DNA of 45,099 bases from Crocinitomix sp. (GTDB lineage Bacteria > Bacteroidota > Bacteroidia > Flavobacteriales_D > Crocinitomicaceae): contig JAURQI010000059.1 of assembly GCA_030836155.1 (NCBI GenBank), forward strand, positions 1 through 45,099, read 5' to 3'. Below are positions 1 to 7,763 of the stretch, piece by piece; the first letter of the stretch is position 1, and each line of letters opens with the position of its first letter. Under the pieces are notes generated by a model. It did no database searches. It saw only the letters and a program-made list of their open reading frames with translations, and was not told the origin of the DNA. A program made the position numbers and the translations under genes.

Positions 1-6
1 AATCAT

Positions 7-14
7 TATTTTTG
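7..14 (+). promoter_or_regulatory. -7 promoter box TATTTTTG of the TerB-like gene
   Basis: Exact match to the Bacteroidota housekeeping -7 consensus TAnnTTTG, 17 nt before the ATG. The -33 element would lie outside the window. Confidence 0.6.
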
Positions 15-31
15 CCAAAAAAACAAGCAAA

Positions 32-448
32 ATGTCGATAGAAAAACTATTTGAAACAGGTGAAAGACGCCAAGATAGAAGTCATTTAAGAAATATGGTT
101 CAAATTGCTAAAGCGGATGGTGTTGTCACTGACGAAGAGCGTGAATTATTGTACAAGATTGGTCAAAAAATCAGCTTAAGTGAAGAGCAAATCAAGGCTA
201 TTATCGACTCTCCAGAACAGTTACCAATTAATCCTCCGGTAAGCAGTGAAGAGCGTTTTGAGCAAATTATAGAATTGATTCAAATGGTTCAGATTGACGG
301 TAAAATCGATGAGAGCGAAACTAAATTATTAGAAAAAGTAGCTGTTGGCATCGGTTATAACGATTTGGATGAAGTAGATGTTGAAAGCATCTTAGCATTG
401 ATCATCCGCGGAGAAGATACCGAGACTATTATTGAAGAATTGGGTTAG
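32..448 (+). CDS. TerB-like tellurite-resistance/DjlA-type helical domain protein
   Basis: A small soluble all-helical protein of 138 residues without a signal peptide. It contains the paired pattern of TerB/DjlA-type domains: an acidic helix-turn 'KADGVVTDEERELL' near residues 27-40 and a second similar element 'VQIDGKIDESETKLL' near 86-100. In the family these acidic loops sit in a helical bundle that may bind metal or partner proteins; the biochemical role is unresolved. It is transcribed alone, with its own -7 box just upstream and a strong hairpin terminator 30 nt downstream. The family call is by motif and length only; a specific role in tellurite resistance is not implied. Confidence 0.7.
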   Translation: MSIEKLFETGERRQDRSHLRNMVQIAKADGVVTDEERELLYKIGQKISLSEEQIKAIIDSPEQLPINPPVSSEERFEQIIELIQMVQIDGKIDESETKLLEKVAVGIGYNDLDEVDVESILALIIRGEDTETIIEELG

Positions 449-481
449 TTTTTACTCCTTTTATAATACTAAAGCATTCAT

Positions 482-509
482 GCATTCAGTTGTGTGAATG
501 CTTTTTTTT
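482..509 (+). terminator. Rho-independent terminator after the TerB-like gene
   Basis: A 7-bp perfect stem (GCATTCA/TGAATGC) with a 6-nt loop is followed directly by eight T. An overlapping upstream copy of GCATTCA at 474-480 could form an alternative stem. Confidence 0.85.
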
Positions 510-521
510 GTGGATCAACCT

Positions 522-2471
522 TTAATGATCCAACCCCTTCAAATTTCGAAACAAAATCTTAAAGTCCATACCAATCGAATGATTCTTGGCATAGATGAGA
601 TTTAGGCGAGAGATAGCATTATCATCAATGTCGATGTCATCCACCATCAATCGGGCTGATAAAACGCCTCCTTTAATACGTGGGAGCTTCAGGTTGGAAT
701 GATGCTCGATCTTTGCATAACCGATCAATGATCGTTTCCCGATCAAGACATCTAACATATTTTTTAACCATTGTCTCTTTTGCTTATAAAACCAAACCAA
801 AATTGGACTGAGCAGCAATGTTAAGGTTGCAAATAAAAAGTCTAAGGTCCGTTTATTCCTTCTATTAGCCGGCTTATTGATGCGGTTAATGTCCATCACA
901 TAAAGATCACCTTGCGAATCAATTGAATTACTACCGATCAAAAATGACGTTTCGGGTTGGGCTATTTTAAAATCAAGTTTGGAGTTTTCTAACTCCAGCA
1001 TTTTGGATATGATGGTTTCTGCTGATACATCTCTAGCACAAAAAATCACTTCATTGATCTTATGGATATCAATCACCTGATTTAACTGGTTCATTGTGCC
1101 CACATAAGCATCATCTGACTTTTCACTTCCGGGTGCTAAATAAACAGTGGATTGAACTTTCGTATTGGTTTGATGAAGCACTTGACTTACGCGTTCGGCT
1201 TCCTTTAATTCACCAATAATGACAAAACGTTTATTTTTGGACCCTCCAATTCGGAATTGCTCTGGTAAAGCAAAATGTAATAATGCACGCGATATAAGAT
1301 AATAGACCATGACCCATGATCCACCTACTAGAATAATTAAGCGCGAAAACTGATATTCTTTGGATAAGAGGGCGTAAATCATCAAAATCAACGCCGTCCC
1401 AATTGCCGATCCAATGACATTTTTAATGAGTTTTATGGGGCGATCATAACCTCCGCTAAAGAGTTGCGTTAAAAACCAAATCAAGCCATAAATCGGCAGT
1501 CCGTAACCCAGGAGGTTTTCTGGAATGATTATGTCTTGAATCGCTTGATATTCCCAAGCTATTAAAAATAAGCCTAGGATAATCAAAGCTAAATCGACCA
1601 TGGGCAAGGTCAACTTTCGGATTGCGCGATTCAAAATCGCTACGCCTGCTCTAAAGTAAATCGCTAGGTTGATCAGGAAGGAGTATATTTTCGCGTTTTT
1701 GCTCGAAAAGTGCTTCTTTGCAAAAATGATCATCGCATTATAAAAGACAAAGACATAATTCACACTGCTCTTTTTGGTACTTTCTCCTTTATAGTGAATG
1801 ATTCGGGTTTCAGGGTAATAATAGTTTTTATAACCACCTATAACAATCCGATAGCTTAAGTCAATATCCTCCCCATACATAAAAAAGGCTTCATCTAATA
1901 AGCCGACTTTATCTAACGCTTCTTTTCGCATCAACATAAAGGCTCCCGAAAGAATTTCGATTTCATGGGTCTCGTCAATATCTAAATATGAAAGGTGGTA
2001 ACGACCAAATCGTTTCGATTTGGGAAAAAGGCGTGACAGTCCAAAAATTTTATAAAAGGCATCCCTTGGTGTTGGTAAACCGCGTTTTGATTCTGGTAAA
2101 AAATTACCTTTTCCATCGATCATCTTCACACCTAGACCACCGGCATCTGGATGCTCATCCATGAATGCTATGATCTTTTCAAAAGTGTCCTCTTCAACAA
2201 TTGTATCAGGGTTGAGTAATAAGTGGTAGTCCCCTTTCGCAATCTTCAAAGCTTGATTGTTCGCCATGGAAAAACCAACATTATCTTTATTGGCAATCAA
2301 AGTCACTTGTGGAAATTTATCGCGAACCATCGCGAGCGAACCATCAATGGAATTATTATCCACAACAAAGACTTCTCCTTCCACATTTTTTAATGCTTTA
2401 TATACAGAGTTTAAGCATTGTTCTAGGAAGAACTCAACGTTATAATTGACAATAATGACGGATAATTTCAT
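522..2471 (-). CDS. GT2 glycosyltransferase fused to a degenerate sugar-phosphotransferase-like domain
   Basis: Residues 1-240 form a family-2 glycosyltransferase: the opening strand 'KLSVIIVNYN', the nucleotide-sugar/metal motif 'LLNPDT' near 87, and 'FMYGEDIDLSYR' near 200. Several hydrophobic segments follow (about 290-400). A Rossmann-like segment (about 415-530, starting 'KRFVIIGE') comes next, then a tail resembling polyprenyl-phosphate sugar transferases: 'KRTLDFLFATLTLLLSPIL' matches the membrane hairpin, 'LDVLIGKRSLIGYA' the usual NVLkGdMSlVGPRP, and 'YAKNHSIGMDFKILFRNL' the C-terminal end. The catalytic stretch between the hairpin and NVL (KFRSM and the DE pair) is missing. The start is the second of two adjacent ATGs, 8 nt after the upstream stop; an in-frame ATG at 2507 would overlap that gene. 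It probably acts in surface polysaccharide or lipid-linked glycan synthesis; donor and acceptor are unknown. Confidence 0.8.
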   Translation of the reverse strand: MKLSVIIVNYNVEFFLEQCLNSVYKALKNVEGEVFVVDNNSIDGSLAMVRDKFPQVTLIANKDNVGFSMANNQALKIAKGDYHLLLNPDTIVEEDTFEKIIAFMDEHPDAGGLGVKMIDGKGNFLPESKRGLPTPRDAFYKIFGLSRLFPKSKRFGRYHLSYLDIDETHEIEILSGAFMLMRKEALDKVGLLDEAFFMYGEDIDLSYRIVIGGYKNYYYPETRIIHYKGESTKKSSVNYVFVFYNAMIIFAKKHFSSKNAKIYSFLINLAIYFRAGVAILNRAIRKLTLPMVDLALIILGLFLIAWEYQAIQDIIIPENLLGYGLPIYGLIWFLTQLFSGGYDRPIKLIKNVIGSAIGTALILMIYALLSKEYQFSRLIILVGGSWVMVYYLISRALLHFALPEQFRIGGSKNKRFVIIGELKEAERVSQVLHQTNTKVQSTVYLAPGSEKSDDAYVGTMNQLNQVIDIHKINEVIFCARDVSAETIISKMLELENSKLDFKIAQPETSFLIGSNSIDSQGDLYVMDINRINKPANRRNKRTLDFLFATLTLLLSPILVWFYKQKRQWLKNMLDVLIGKRSLIGYAKIEHHSNLKLPRIKGGVLSARLMVDDIDIDDNAISRLNLIYAKNHSIGMDFKILFRNLKGLDH

Positions 2472-2478
2472 CATGATT

Positions 2479-3786
2479 TTATTGCTCATCCAATTGATGC
2501 TGCTCAATTAGAGCGGTGTGCAATGTAATTTTTCCTTTGTGTAAACGTGTCCAGATAGGTCTTATTACGCCATTGTGCACAGAAATGTTCGTATAGTCAC
2601 CAAAAAAGATTTTTGGGTTGGGTCGAAACGGACTTTCGCTAATTCGAATATTTTGAAACGAATCACCTCCATCTTTGGATACAGCGAGGAATACATCTGT
2701 TTTTCGCTCGTCTTCATAATGACGTCGATCATAAAAAACGCAATAAACATATCCATTGGTTTGGTCAATCGTCATCCAGGTTAAAAATTGATGTTTTCCG
2801 GAATCATCATCATTCACTTTTTTAGGTGGACTCCATGTTTTTCCTCCATCTTGAGATTTAATTAACCAAATATCTGTATTCTCCTCACCATTGCGTTGAT
2901 CTGCCCAATTAACATAGACGGTTCCATTATGATCTGAACTACTTTGATCGCAGGCAGTGACAGGCAATCCATTACAACGGTATAAACCTGGAATTTTGAT
3001 AACCCAACCAATAGGCTGTTCTACGATAAAAACTTCTCGTGGTAACCATGTTGCCCCTTGATCCAAGGAATAATTAAACCAAATTGAATCATTTCTTGAC
3101 CACGCCACATAAATTTCACCATTTGGCCCAACCGCCGGAACGGCTCCTTCTGCAGTTTGATCATCATCTCTGCAATCACCCGGGATATGAGATATAGAAA
3201 CGGGATCTGTCCAAGTCTCTCCTCCATCAATACTCTTTGAAAAGACAATAAAGCTATAGTCGTTTGGATCTTTGGAGTCATATGCATCAAACTGCGTCCA
3301 AGTCATGTATAAATCATTGTTTTTCGGATTGACAGCTACCCATTCTTTATCGTGAAACTTGTCGTTTTGCAAGGTATGACTCTTCATTTTAAACTTGCCT
3401 TTGAGTTTCTTCGAACGTTGACAAATCATTCCTCCAACCAATGGCTTACCATCAATATTTGATAGGTGGAAGTAAAAATAGCGTCCAAGCGTATCGATAA
3501 TCATACATGGATCACCATTAACGCCCCATTTGGATGAAATTGATTTTGCTTTCCATGTTTTTCCGCCATTTTTGGAATAATAATAATCATTCATCACCGA
3601 CCCGGCTATCACCTCATTCGTTTTCTTCGGATTAATACAAATAGACGGCTCTACCTGAGAATAAAAATAGGTTGCATTTTTGGGCAATGGTAACTGCACA
3701 TTTTCAAATTCGGACTGACCAAATAGAAATGAGAAACAAAAACATCCAAAAAGAACCAGCGCAAACTTGATTTTTTTAACAGACAT
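2479..3786 (-). CDS. Secreted sialidase-like/BNR Asp-box repeat protein
   Basis: The protein starts with a good signal peptide (hydrophobic 'FALVLFGCFCFSFLFG', cut before QSEF), so I place the start at that ATG. An in-frame ATG 42 nt upstream overlaps the tamL stop as TAATG and is the alternative. At least five Asp-box (S/T-x-D-x-G-x-T-W) motifs of a six-bladed beta-propeller are visible: 'SKNGGKTW', 'SIDGGETW', 'SLDQGATW', 'SQDGGKTW' and 'SKDGGDSF'. Asp boxes occur in exo-alpha-sialidases but also in many non-enzymatic propellers, and I cannot identify the full sialidase catalytic set. There is no T9SS C-terminal sorting domain, so a periplasmic or surface location by another route is possible. 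It is the middle gene of tamL - this gene - GT2 fusion. Confidence 0.75.
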   Translation of the reverse strand: MSVKKIKFALVLFGCFCFSFLFGQSEFENVQLPLPKNATYFYSQVEPSICINPKKTNEVIAGSVMNDYYYSKNGGKTWKAKSISSKWGVNGDPCMIIDTLGRYFYFHLSNIDGKPLVGGMICQRSKKLKGKFKMKSHTLQNDKFHDKEWVAVNPKNNDLYMTWTQFDAYDSKDPNDYSFIVFSKSIDGGETWTDPVSISHIPGDCRDDDQTAEGAVPAVGPNGEIYVAWSRNDSIWFNYSLDQGATWLPREVFIVEQPIGWVIKIPGLYRCNGLPVTACDQSSSDHNGTVYVNWADQRNGEENTDIWLIKSQDGGKTWSPPKKVNDDDSGKHQFLTWMTIDQTNGYVYCVFYDRRHYEDERKTDVFLAVSKDGGDSFQNIRISESPFRPNPKIFFGDYTNISVHNGVIRPIWTRLHKGKITLHTALIEQHQLDEQ

Positions 3787-3827
3787 AGTGCGAAAATCGG
3801 GATAATTTTTGTGAATGCGAAAATTCA

Positions 3828-6572
3828 TTAGAAAGGATATCCGATACCAAAGTTAAACCTCAGCGGATGCGGCAATTCATAGTCAATATACTCCCCTGTT
3901 GTTTCATTGTATTCAAAATAAGATTTATAAGACGTTTTATCACCTGTCAACCACCAACGTTCACCTGCTGGCAGGTGCGGATTATGCAAAGCCCAAGCCA
4001 AATCCAAACGGACCACTAAAAAGTCAAAATCGGCACGAATACCATACCCTACGCCGACCGCAATTTCTCGCCATGAATCCAACTTAAATACGGAGGGATC
4101 ATCGGCATCAATCCCCTCTTTTTGACGGTTCCATATATTTCCAGCATCCACAAACCAAGCTCCTTCTAACATAGATGTCATTTGAAAACGCCATTCAGCA
4201 TTTAACTCAAATCGCATATCACCAATTTGTGTTTCTGTTGAATTTGAGTCAGCATAGGTTTTAACAGATCCTGGTGCCATAGTTCTGGCTTGAAAAGCAC
4301 GAATATCATTTGAACCACCCGCAAAAAACGCCTTTTCGTAAGGCAATGAAGGAGAATTACCTGTAGCCAAACCATAACCCGCTAAGGCTCTAAAAACCAA
4401 ATTTCGTTGTTGTGAGATATGGATACTGGCTATATATTGGAGATCCAATTTTAGAAATTCCGTATAGGGCACACCATAAAACTCCTTCAACCCCGTCTCT
4501 GCATTAACCGCAGTAAATGAAGCTCCTAGCGATTCTAAGCCATTATAAATTAAAGGTGTAAACATCCATCCAGAAACATCAACTGAAGCAGTGACATCAT
4601 GCAAGTGTTTGCCCCCTAACCTTTTTCTTCGGTTGGAGTTTAGGTTACTAAAATGCCATGTTGGCGAAAAGGTGGTGGTAAAGTGATCTGTGTATGAGTT
4701 TAATAAAAATGGATCATTCAATTGCTCCAGCCGCTCTTGGAAAAAATCTTCCTTATCCAAACGTACAAAATCAATTTTAACCATATCAAACTCCCATTTC
4801 TGAACCTTATCTTGCTGATACTGCAATTGGTACCCCATTACAAATAGGGCACGCTTAAACTCATTTCTGCGCTGATAGTTGAGTGCCACATCAAAAATCG
4901 TTTTTGGATAAGCTCTTTTAGAAATACCTTCTTGAAGTTTCTTTGGCAAAGGGAAAATTAACTTAGGAAAGGTCAATGAAATTTTCGGTCCCCATTCAAA
5001 TGTGTTCAATTGCCATAGTTGCTGACCAGAAACACCTCCATTTTCATCAGCTCCTACAATTAACGGTTGCGATTCCATCCCTCCAACAAAACTGATTTGT
5101 AATTGCTGCGCACCTCTGAAAAGATTTTTATTTGAATAGCTGATTTCACCATTAATCCCTAATATCCCATTTGTATTGCTCAGCCTTGGAGCGAAACGAA
5201 ACGATTGTTTCTGCAAAGGCATTAAATCATAACTGACAACGACCCAGGGATCTTTTGGATTTTCAGGATCCAATTTTACCGATGGACTGATATTCAAGAA
5301 TACGCCCAAATTAGATAGTGTGCGGTAACTTCTTTCGACATAGTATTCTTTGTAATAATGTTTATCTCCACCTTGCGCTGCCATATCAATTTCCAAGAAA
5401 TTCTGCCGATCAAGCAAGTCGGGATCTAGAAAAGGTTCCTCGTTATATATAAACGTTCCTTTTCCATCGATTTGGAGGGTGTCCAAGAGTTGGAATCGAC
5501 CTTTTTGATCTCTTGGCTTTAAACCAAGATCCATACATCGTGCTGCAAAGGCAGCATAATTTTTGAATGAAGCTGTGTCTGGATTACGCAAATAAAAGGT
5601 GGCGTCTTTCACGCGATATGACATGTGGTTAATGGTTATTTTCCGTTCCCCTTCAGAATCATTTGGATCATCCACAATTCTCGGCTTAACGAATAATGTA
5701 ATGTCAGCTTGTTTTGGTCCGACTGTAGTGTCGACCAAAAAACCAATATAGTTTTTATTAAAACCAAACATACCCGATTCATTTCGACAATATTTTGAAA
5801 ATAATTCACGCTCATCGTCCAAGGCATCCTGATCTAATAAGTCGCCGGGCTTGATAGATCGGTTACTCACTTTAAGCATCCTTTTATAGCTGGCTAACAA
5901 GGTCCTGTTCATAGAGGCACTATCCAAAATAAAATTACGCAAACGATGCGGCTCTCCTGGTTCGATAACAAACGCTACAAATGCTTTTCGTTTTCGCTCT
6001 TTATAAATGACGGTATCGGTAACGGTGGCTTCATAAAACCCTTTCTTTCTCAAATAGATTTCGATTTGATTTCTAGATTTTGTTACGCGAAAAGTGTCCA
6101 ATAATACCGGAGGTTGACCAAAATTACTCCTCACCCATTCTCTCCAACCCAATTTAACTTCTTTGTCTTGAATCGTCTTGTGTCGATAGAGTGAATCTCC
6201 TTTTTCTGCCGCACGATCTACTCTGCGGTTATTGATACGATTTTCCTTCGTTTTGCGCTTCTCATTTTTCTTGCGATACTTTTCCGTCTTGCGATTCATT
6301 TGTTCTTTATGACGCGTTGTATCGATACGGTTGTAAAAAAACAATTTGAAACTTTGATTCGGTTTAGGTTTCACCAGTTCGGCAATTTCAGCAGCATCTA
6401 CCAAAGGATGATCATCCTCATATTTGATCTTATCTCGCTTCTGCGTTTGAAATTTAACCTCATTATCTTTGAGTAAATAATTCCCTTCTGGAACATATTT
6501 CGCCTGTCTGCATCCTGAAAATATCAGCAATACAAGGAGGAGAATACTATATTTGAACAAAGGGTAATTCAT
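3828..6572 (-). CDS. tamL: TamL: lipidated Omp85/TamA-family outer-membrane assembly protein
   Basis: An Omp85-superfamily protein of 914 residues. It begins with a lipoprotein signal (lipobox 'IFSGC', lipidated Cys21), the feature separating TamL of Bacteroidota from proteobacterial TamA. POTRA-like repeats occupy the N-terminal half (for example 'RNQIEIYLRKKGFYEATVTDT'). A C-terminal beta-barrel follows, with the surface-antigen motif 'FFAGGSNDIRAFQARTMAPGS' and a terminal Phe ('GIGYPF'). In the family TamL works with the inner-membrane protein TamB in outer-membrane biogenesis; no tamB is in this window. Between residues 88 and 118 lies a very Lys/Arg-rich stretch that looks like an extended linker. 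It is divergent from a TrmH-type methyltransferase gene and leads a three-gene leftward cluster. Confidence 0.85.
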   Translation of the reverse strand: MNYPLFKYSILLLVLLIFSGCRQAKYVPEGNYLLKDNEVKFQTQKRDKIKYEDDHPLVDAAEIAELVKPKPNQSFKLFFYNRIDTTRHKEQMNRKTEKYRKKNEKRKTKENRINNRRVDRAAEKGDSLYRHKTIQDKEVKLGWREWVRSNFGQPPVLLDTFRVTKSRNQIEIYLRKKGFYEATVTDTVIYKERKRKAFVAFVIEPGEPHRLRNFILDSASMNRTLLASYKRMLKVSNRSIKPGDLLDQDALDDERELFSKYCRNESGMFGFNKNYIGFLVDTTVGPKQADITLFVKPRIVDDPNDSEGERKITINHMSYRVKDATFYLRNPDTASFKNYAAFAARCMDLGLKPRDQKGRFQLLDTLQIDGKGTFIYNEEPFLDPDLLDRQNFLEIDMAAQGGDKHYYKEYYVERSYRTLSNLGVFLNISPSVKLDPENPKDPWVVVSYDLMPLQKQSFRFAPRLSNTNGILGINGEISYSNKNLFRGAQQLQISFVGGMESQPLIVGADENGGVSGQQLWQLNTFEWGPKISLTFPKLIFPLPKKLQEGISKRAYPKTIFDVALNYQRRNEFKRALFVMGYQLQYQQDKVQKWEFDMVKIDFVRLDKEDFFQERLEQLNDPFLLNSYTDHFTTTFSPTWHFSNLNSNRRKRLGGKHLHDVTASVDVSGWMFTPLIYNGLESLGASFTAVNAETGLKEFYGVPYTEFLKLDLQYIASIHISQQRNLVFRALAGYGLATGNSPSLPYEKAFFAGGSNDIRAFQARTMAPGSVKTYADSNSTETQIGDMRFELNAEWRFQMTSMLEGAWFVDAGNIWNRQKEGIDADDPSVFKLDSWREIAVGVGYGIRADFDFLVVRLDLAWALHNPHLPAGERWWLTGDKTSYKSYFEYNETTGEYIDYELPHPLRFNFGIGYPF

Positions 6573-6581
6573 CTAAAACCG

Positions 6582-6589
6582 TAACTTTA
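6582..6589 (+). promoter_or_regulatory. -7-like box TAACTTTA for the RNA methyltransferase gene
   Basis: Seven of eight positions match TAnnTTTG, 21 nt before the ATG. It abuts the oppositely oriented tamL box, giving a compact divergent promoter. Confidence 0.45.
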
Positions 6590-6597
6590 CAAAAATA
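6590..6597 (-). promoter_or_regulatory. -7 promoter box TATTTTTG for tamL
   Basis: Exact TAnnTTTG match on the minus strand, 17 nt before the tamL ATG. A TTG lies about 23 nt further upstream at -33. Confidence 0.55.
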
Positions 6598-6610
6598 ATT
6601 TAATCGCGCA

Positions 6611-7354
6611 ATGTCTCTTTCAAAAAACGAAATAAAATTGGTGAAATCACTACAAATGAAGAAGTACCGCGATTTAAACCGTTTATTTGTTGTTGAGGGC
6701 GTAAAATTGGTTAATGAACTATTTGAACAAAGTGCATTTAAGATTGATGCTGTTTTTCACACCCCATCATTCGAAGGAGCCATTCCCGGATCAGTGCATA
6801 CCTTTCAAATCACAGAATCTGAACTCGAACGCATATCTGGTTTAAAAAACCCGAACAAAGTTTTGGCGGTTGTTAAATATCCAGCCCCAGTTACGATAGA
6901 TTATATGGAGAATAACCTCGTTTTATTGTTAGATCGAGTAAATGACCCTGGTAATTTGGGAACCATCATTCGAACGGCAGATTGGTTTGGTATTCGACAA
7001 GTGATTGCATCACCTTCTACGGTTGACTTATTTAACCCAAAGGTCATTCAATCCTCTATGGGTGCTGTTTATCGCATTCAATATCACAGAGAGGATCTCG
7101 TTGAAACTTGCCAACAACTGCAAGCCAACGATTTCCAATTAATGGGCGCAGATCTTGGAGGCAAAAACCTTTATGAGGTTGATTTTCCTGCAAAAACGGG
7201 ATTGATTATGGGAAGTGAATCACATGGAATTTCCGATGAATTGCAAAAGCTCATTGATTTATCGATTACAATCCCACAATTTGGTCAAACTGAATCACTG
7301 AATGTAGCCATGGCATCTGGGATTATTTTATCGCATTATAAACGAAATGGATAA
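6611..7354 (+). CDS. TrmH/SpoU-family RNA 2'-O-methyltransferase
   Basis: An SPOUT-class SAM-dependent methyltransferase of 247 residues. The N-terminal substrate-binding domain 'RDLNRLFVVEGVKLVNEL' (about 20-37) is typical of rRNA ribose methylases. The three SPOUT motifs are present: motif 1 'LDRVNDPGNLGTIIRTA', motif 2 'GLIMGSESHGI', and motif 3 'ITIPQFGQTESLNVAMASGI', which forms the trefoil knot that binds SAM. The conserved Asn and Arg of motif 1 and the Glu-Ser-Leu-Asn of motif 3 are intact, so it should be active. The target nucleotide (23S rRNA or a tRNA) cannot be told from sequence. The last 8 nt overlap the next small gene, suggesting translational coupling. Confidence 0.88.
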   Translation: MSLSKNEIKLVKSLQMKKYRDLNRLFVVEGVKLVNELFEQSAFKIDAVFHTPSFEGAIPGSVHTFQITESELERISGLKNPNKVLAVVKYPAPVTIDYMENNLVLLLDRVNDPGNLGTIIRTADWFGIRQVIASPSTVDLFNPKVIQSSMGAVYRIQYHREDLVETCQQLQANDFQLMGADLGGKNLYEVDFPAKTGLIMGSESHGISDELQKLIDLSITIPQFGQTESLNVAMASGIILSHYKRNG

Positions 7355-7592
7355 AGACAATACACTGCCCATTAAGGGTAATGATATCGCTCTTTGTTGG
7401 ATTGCTACGCTTTTGCTTGGCAGCCTCTTGATGACTGTCCTTGTTGGCTATCCTGATTCTTTTTTTGATGACATTTACTTAACTTCTCTAATACTATCAG
7501 CAATCACCTCCCTACCCGCTATGTTTGCCTTTTATTTTGGATTGAATTATCTGAAGAAACAGTCTTTCGACTATGAAAAAAAACGCAATTGA
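7347..7592 (+). CDS. Small two-helix membrane protein, unknown function
   Basis: 81 residues with two hydrophobic segments (about 15-34 and 44-68), a short N-terminal polar tail and a basic C-terminus 'KKQSFDYEKKRN'. Its ATG lies inside the last codons of the methyltransferase gene (8-nt overlap), which points to co-translation. I do not recognise a family. The reading frame continues open for another 56 codons after the TGA and encodes further hydrophobic sequence (next entry), so this may be only the first part of a longer ancestral protein. Confidence 0.5.
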   Translation: MDKDNTLPIKGNDIALCWIATLLLGSLLMTVLVGYPDSFFDDIYLTSLILSAITSLPAMFAFYFGLNYLKKQSFDYEKKRN

Positions 7593-7763
7593 TTGCTGAA
7601 GTTTAATGCTATTGTAGCTATTTCAAATGCCGGTTTGTTCGTTATTTTCGGGACCAGCCTTTTTGCACTTTCAGGCATAATCCTGCTACGCTATGGTACC
7701 ATCGGCTGGCTTGGATGGTTAATTATTATGCGGATTCGGAAAGACTATGCGCCGAGTACATGA
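7593..7763 (+). CDS. Small hydrophobic ORF in frame with the preceding membrane protein
   Basis: Immediately after the TGA that ends the 81-residue membrane protein, the same frame continues as TTG CTG AAG and stays open for 56 codons. It encodes two hydrophobic stretches ('FNAIVAISNAGLFVIF' and 'LFALSGIILLRYG...WLGWLII') and a basic end 'MRIRKDYAPST'. It may be a TTG-started gene overlapping the stop as TGATTG, or the second half of one protein cut by a nonsense mutation or base error. Shifting frame at the A8 run at 7576-7583 does not help, since both other frames stop quickly. Its last 19 nt overlap the end of the convergent gene. Confidence 0.35.
   Translation: MLKFNAIVAISNAGLFVIFGTSLFALSGIILLRYGTIGWLGWLIIMRIRKDYAPST

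Noticed and set aside
2479-3786. True exo-alpha-sialidase
   Set aside because: Asp boxes alone are not enough. I could not identify the full catalytic arginine triad and FRIP-type motif, so only a sialidase-like propeller is claimed.
7571-7600. Programmed frameshift at the A8 run joining the two small membrane ORFs
   Set aside because: Both shifted frames meet stop codons within a few codons; only the unshifted frame continues, interrupted by TGA.
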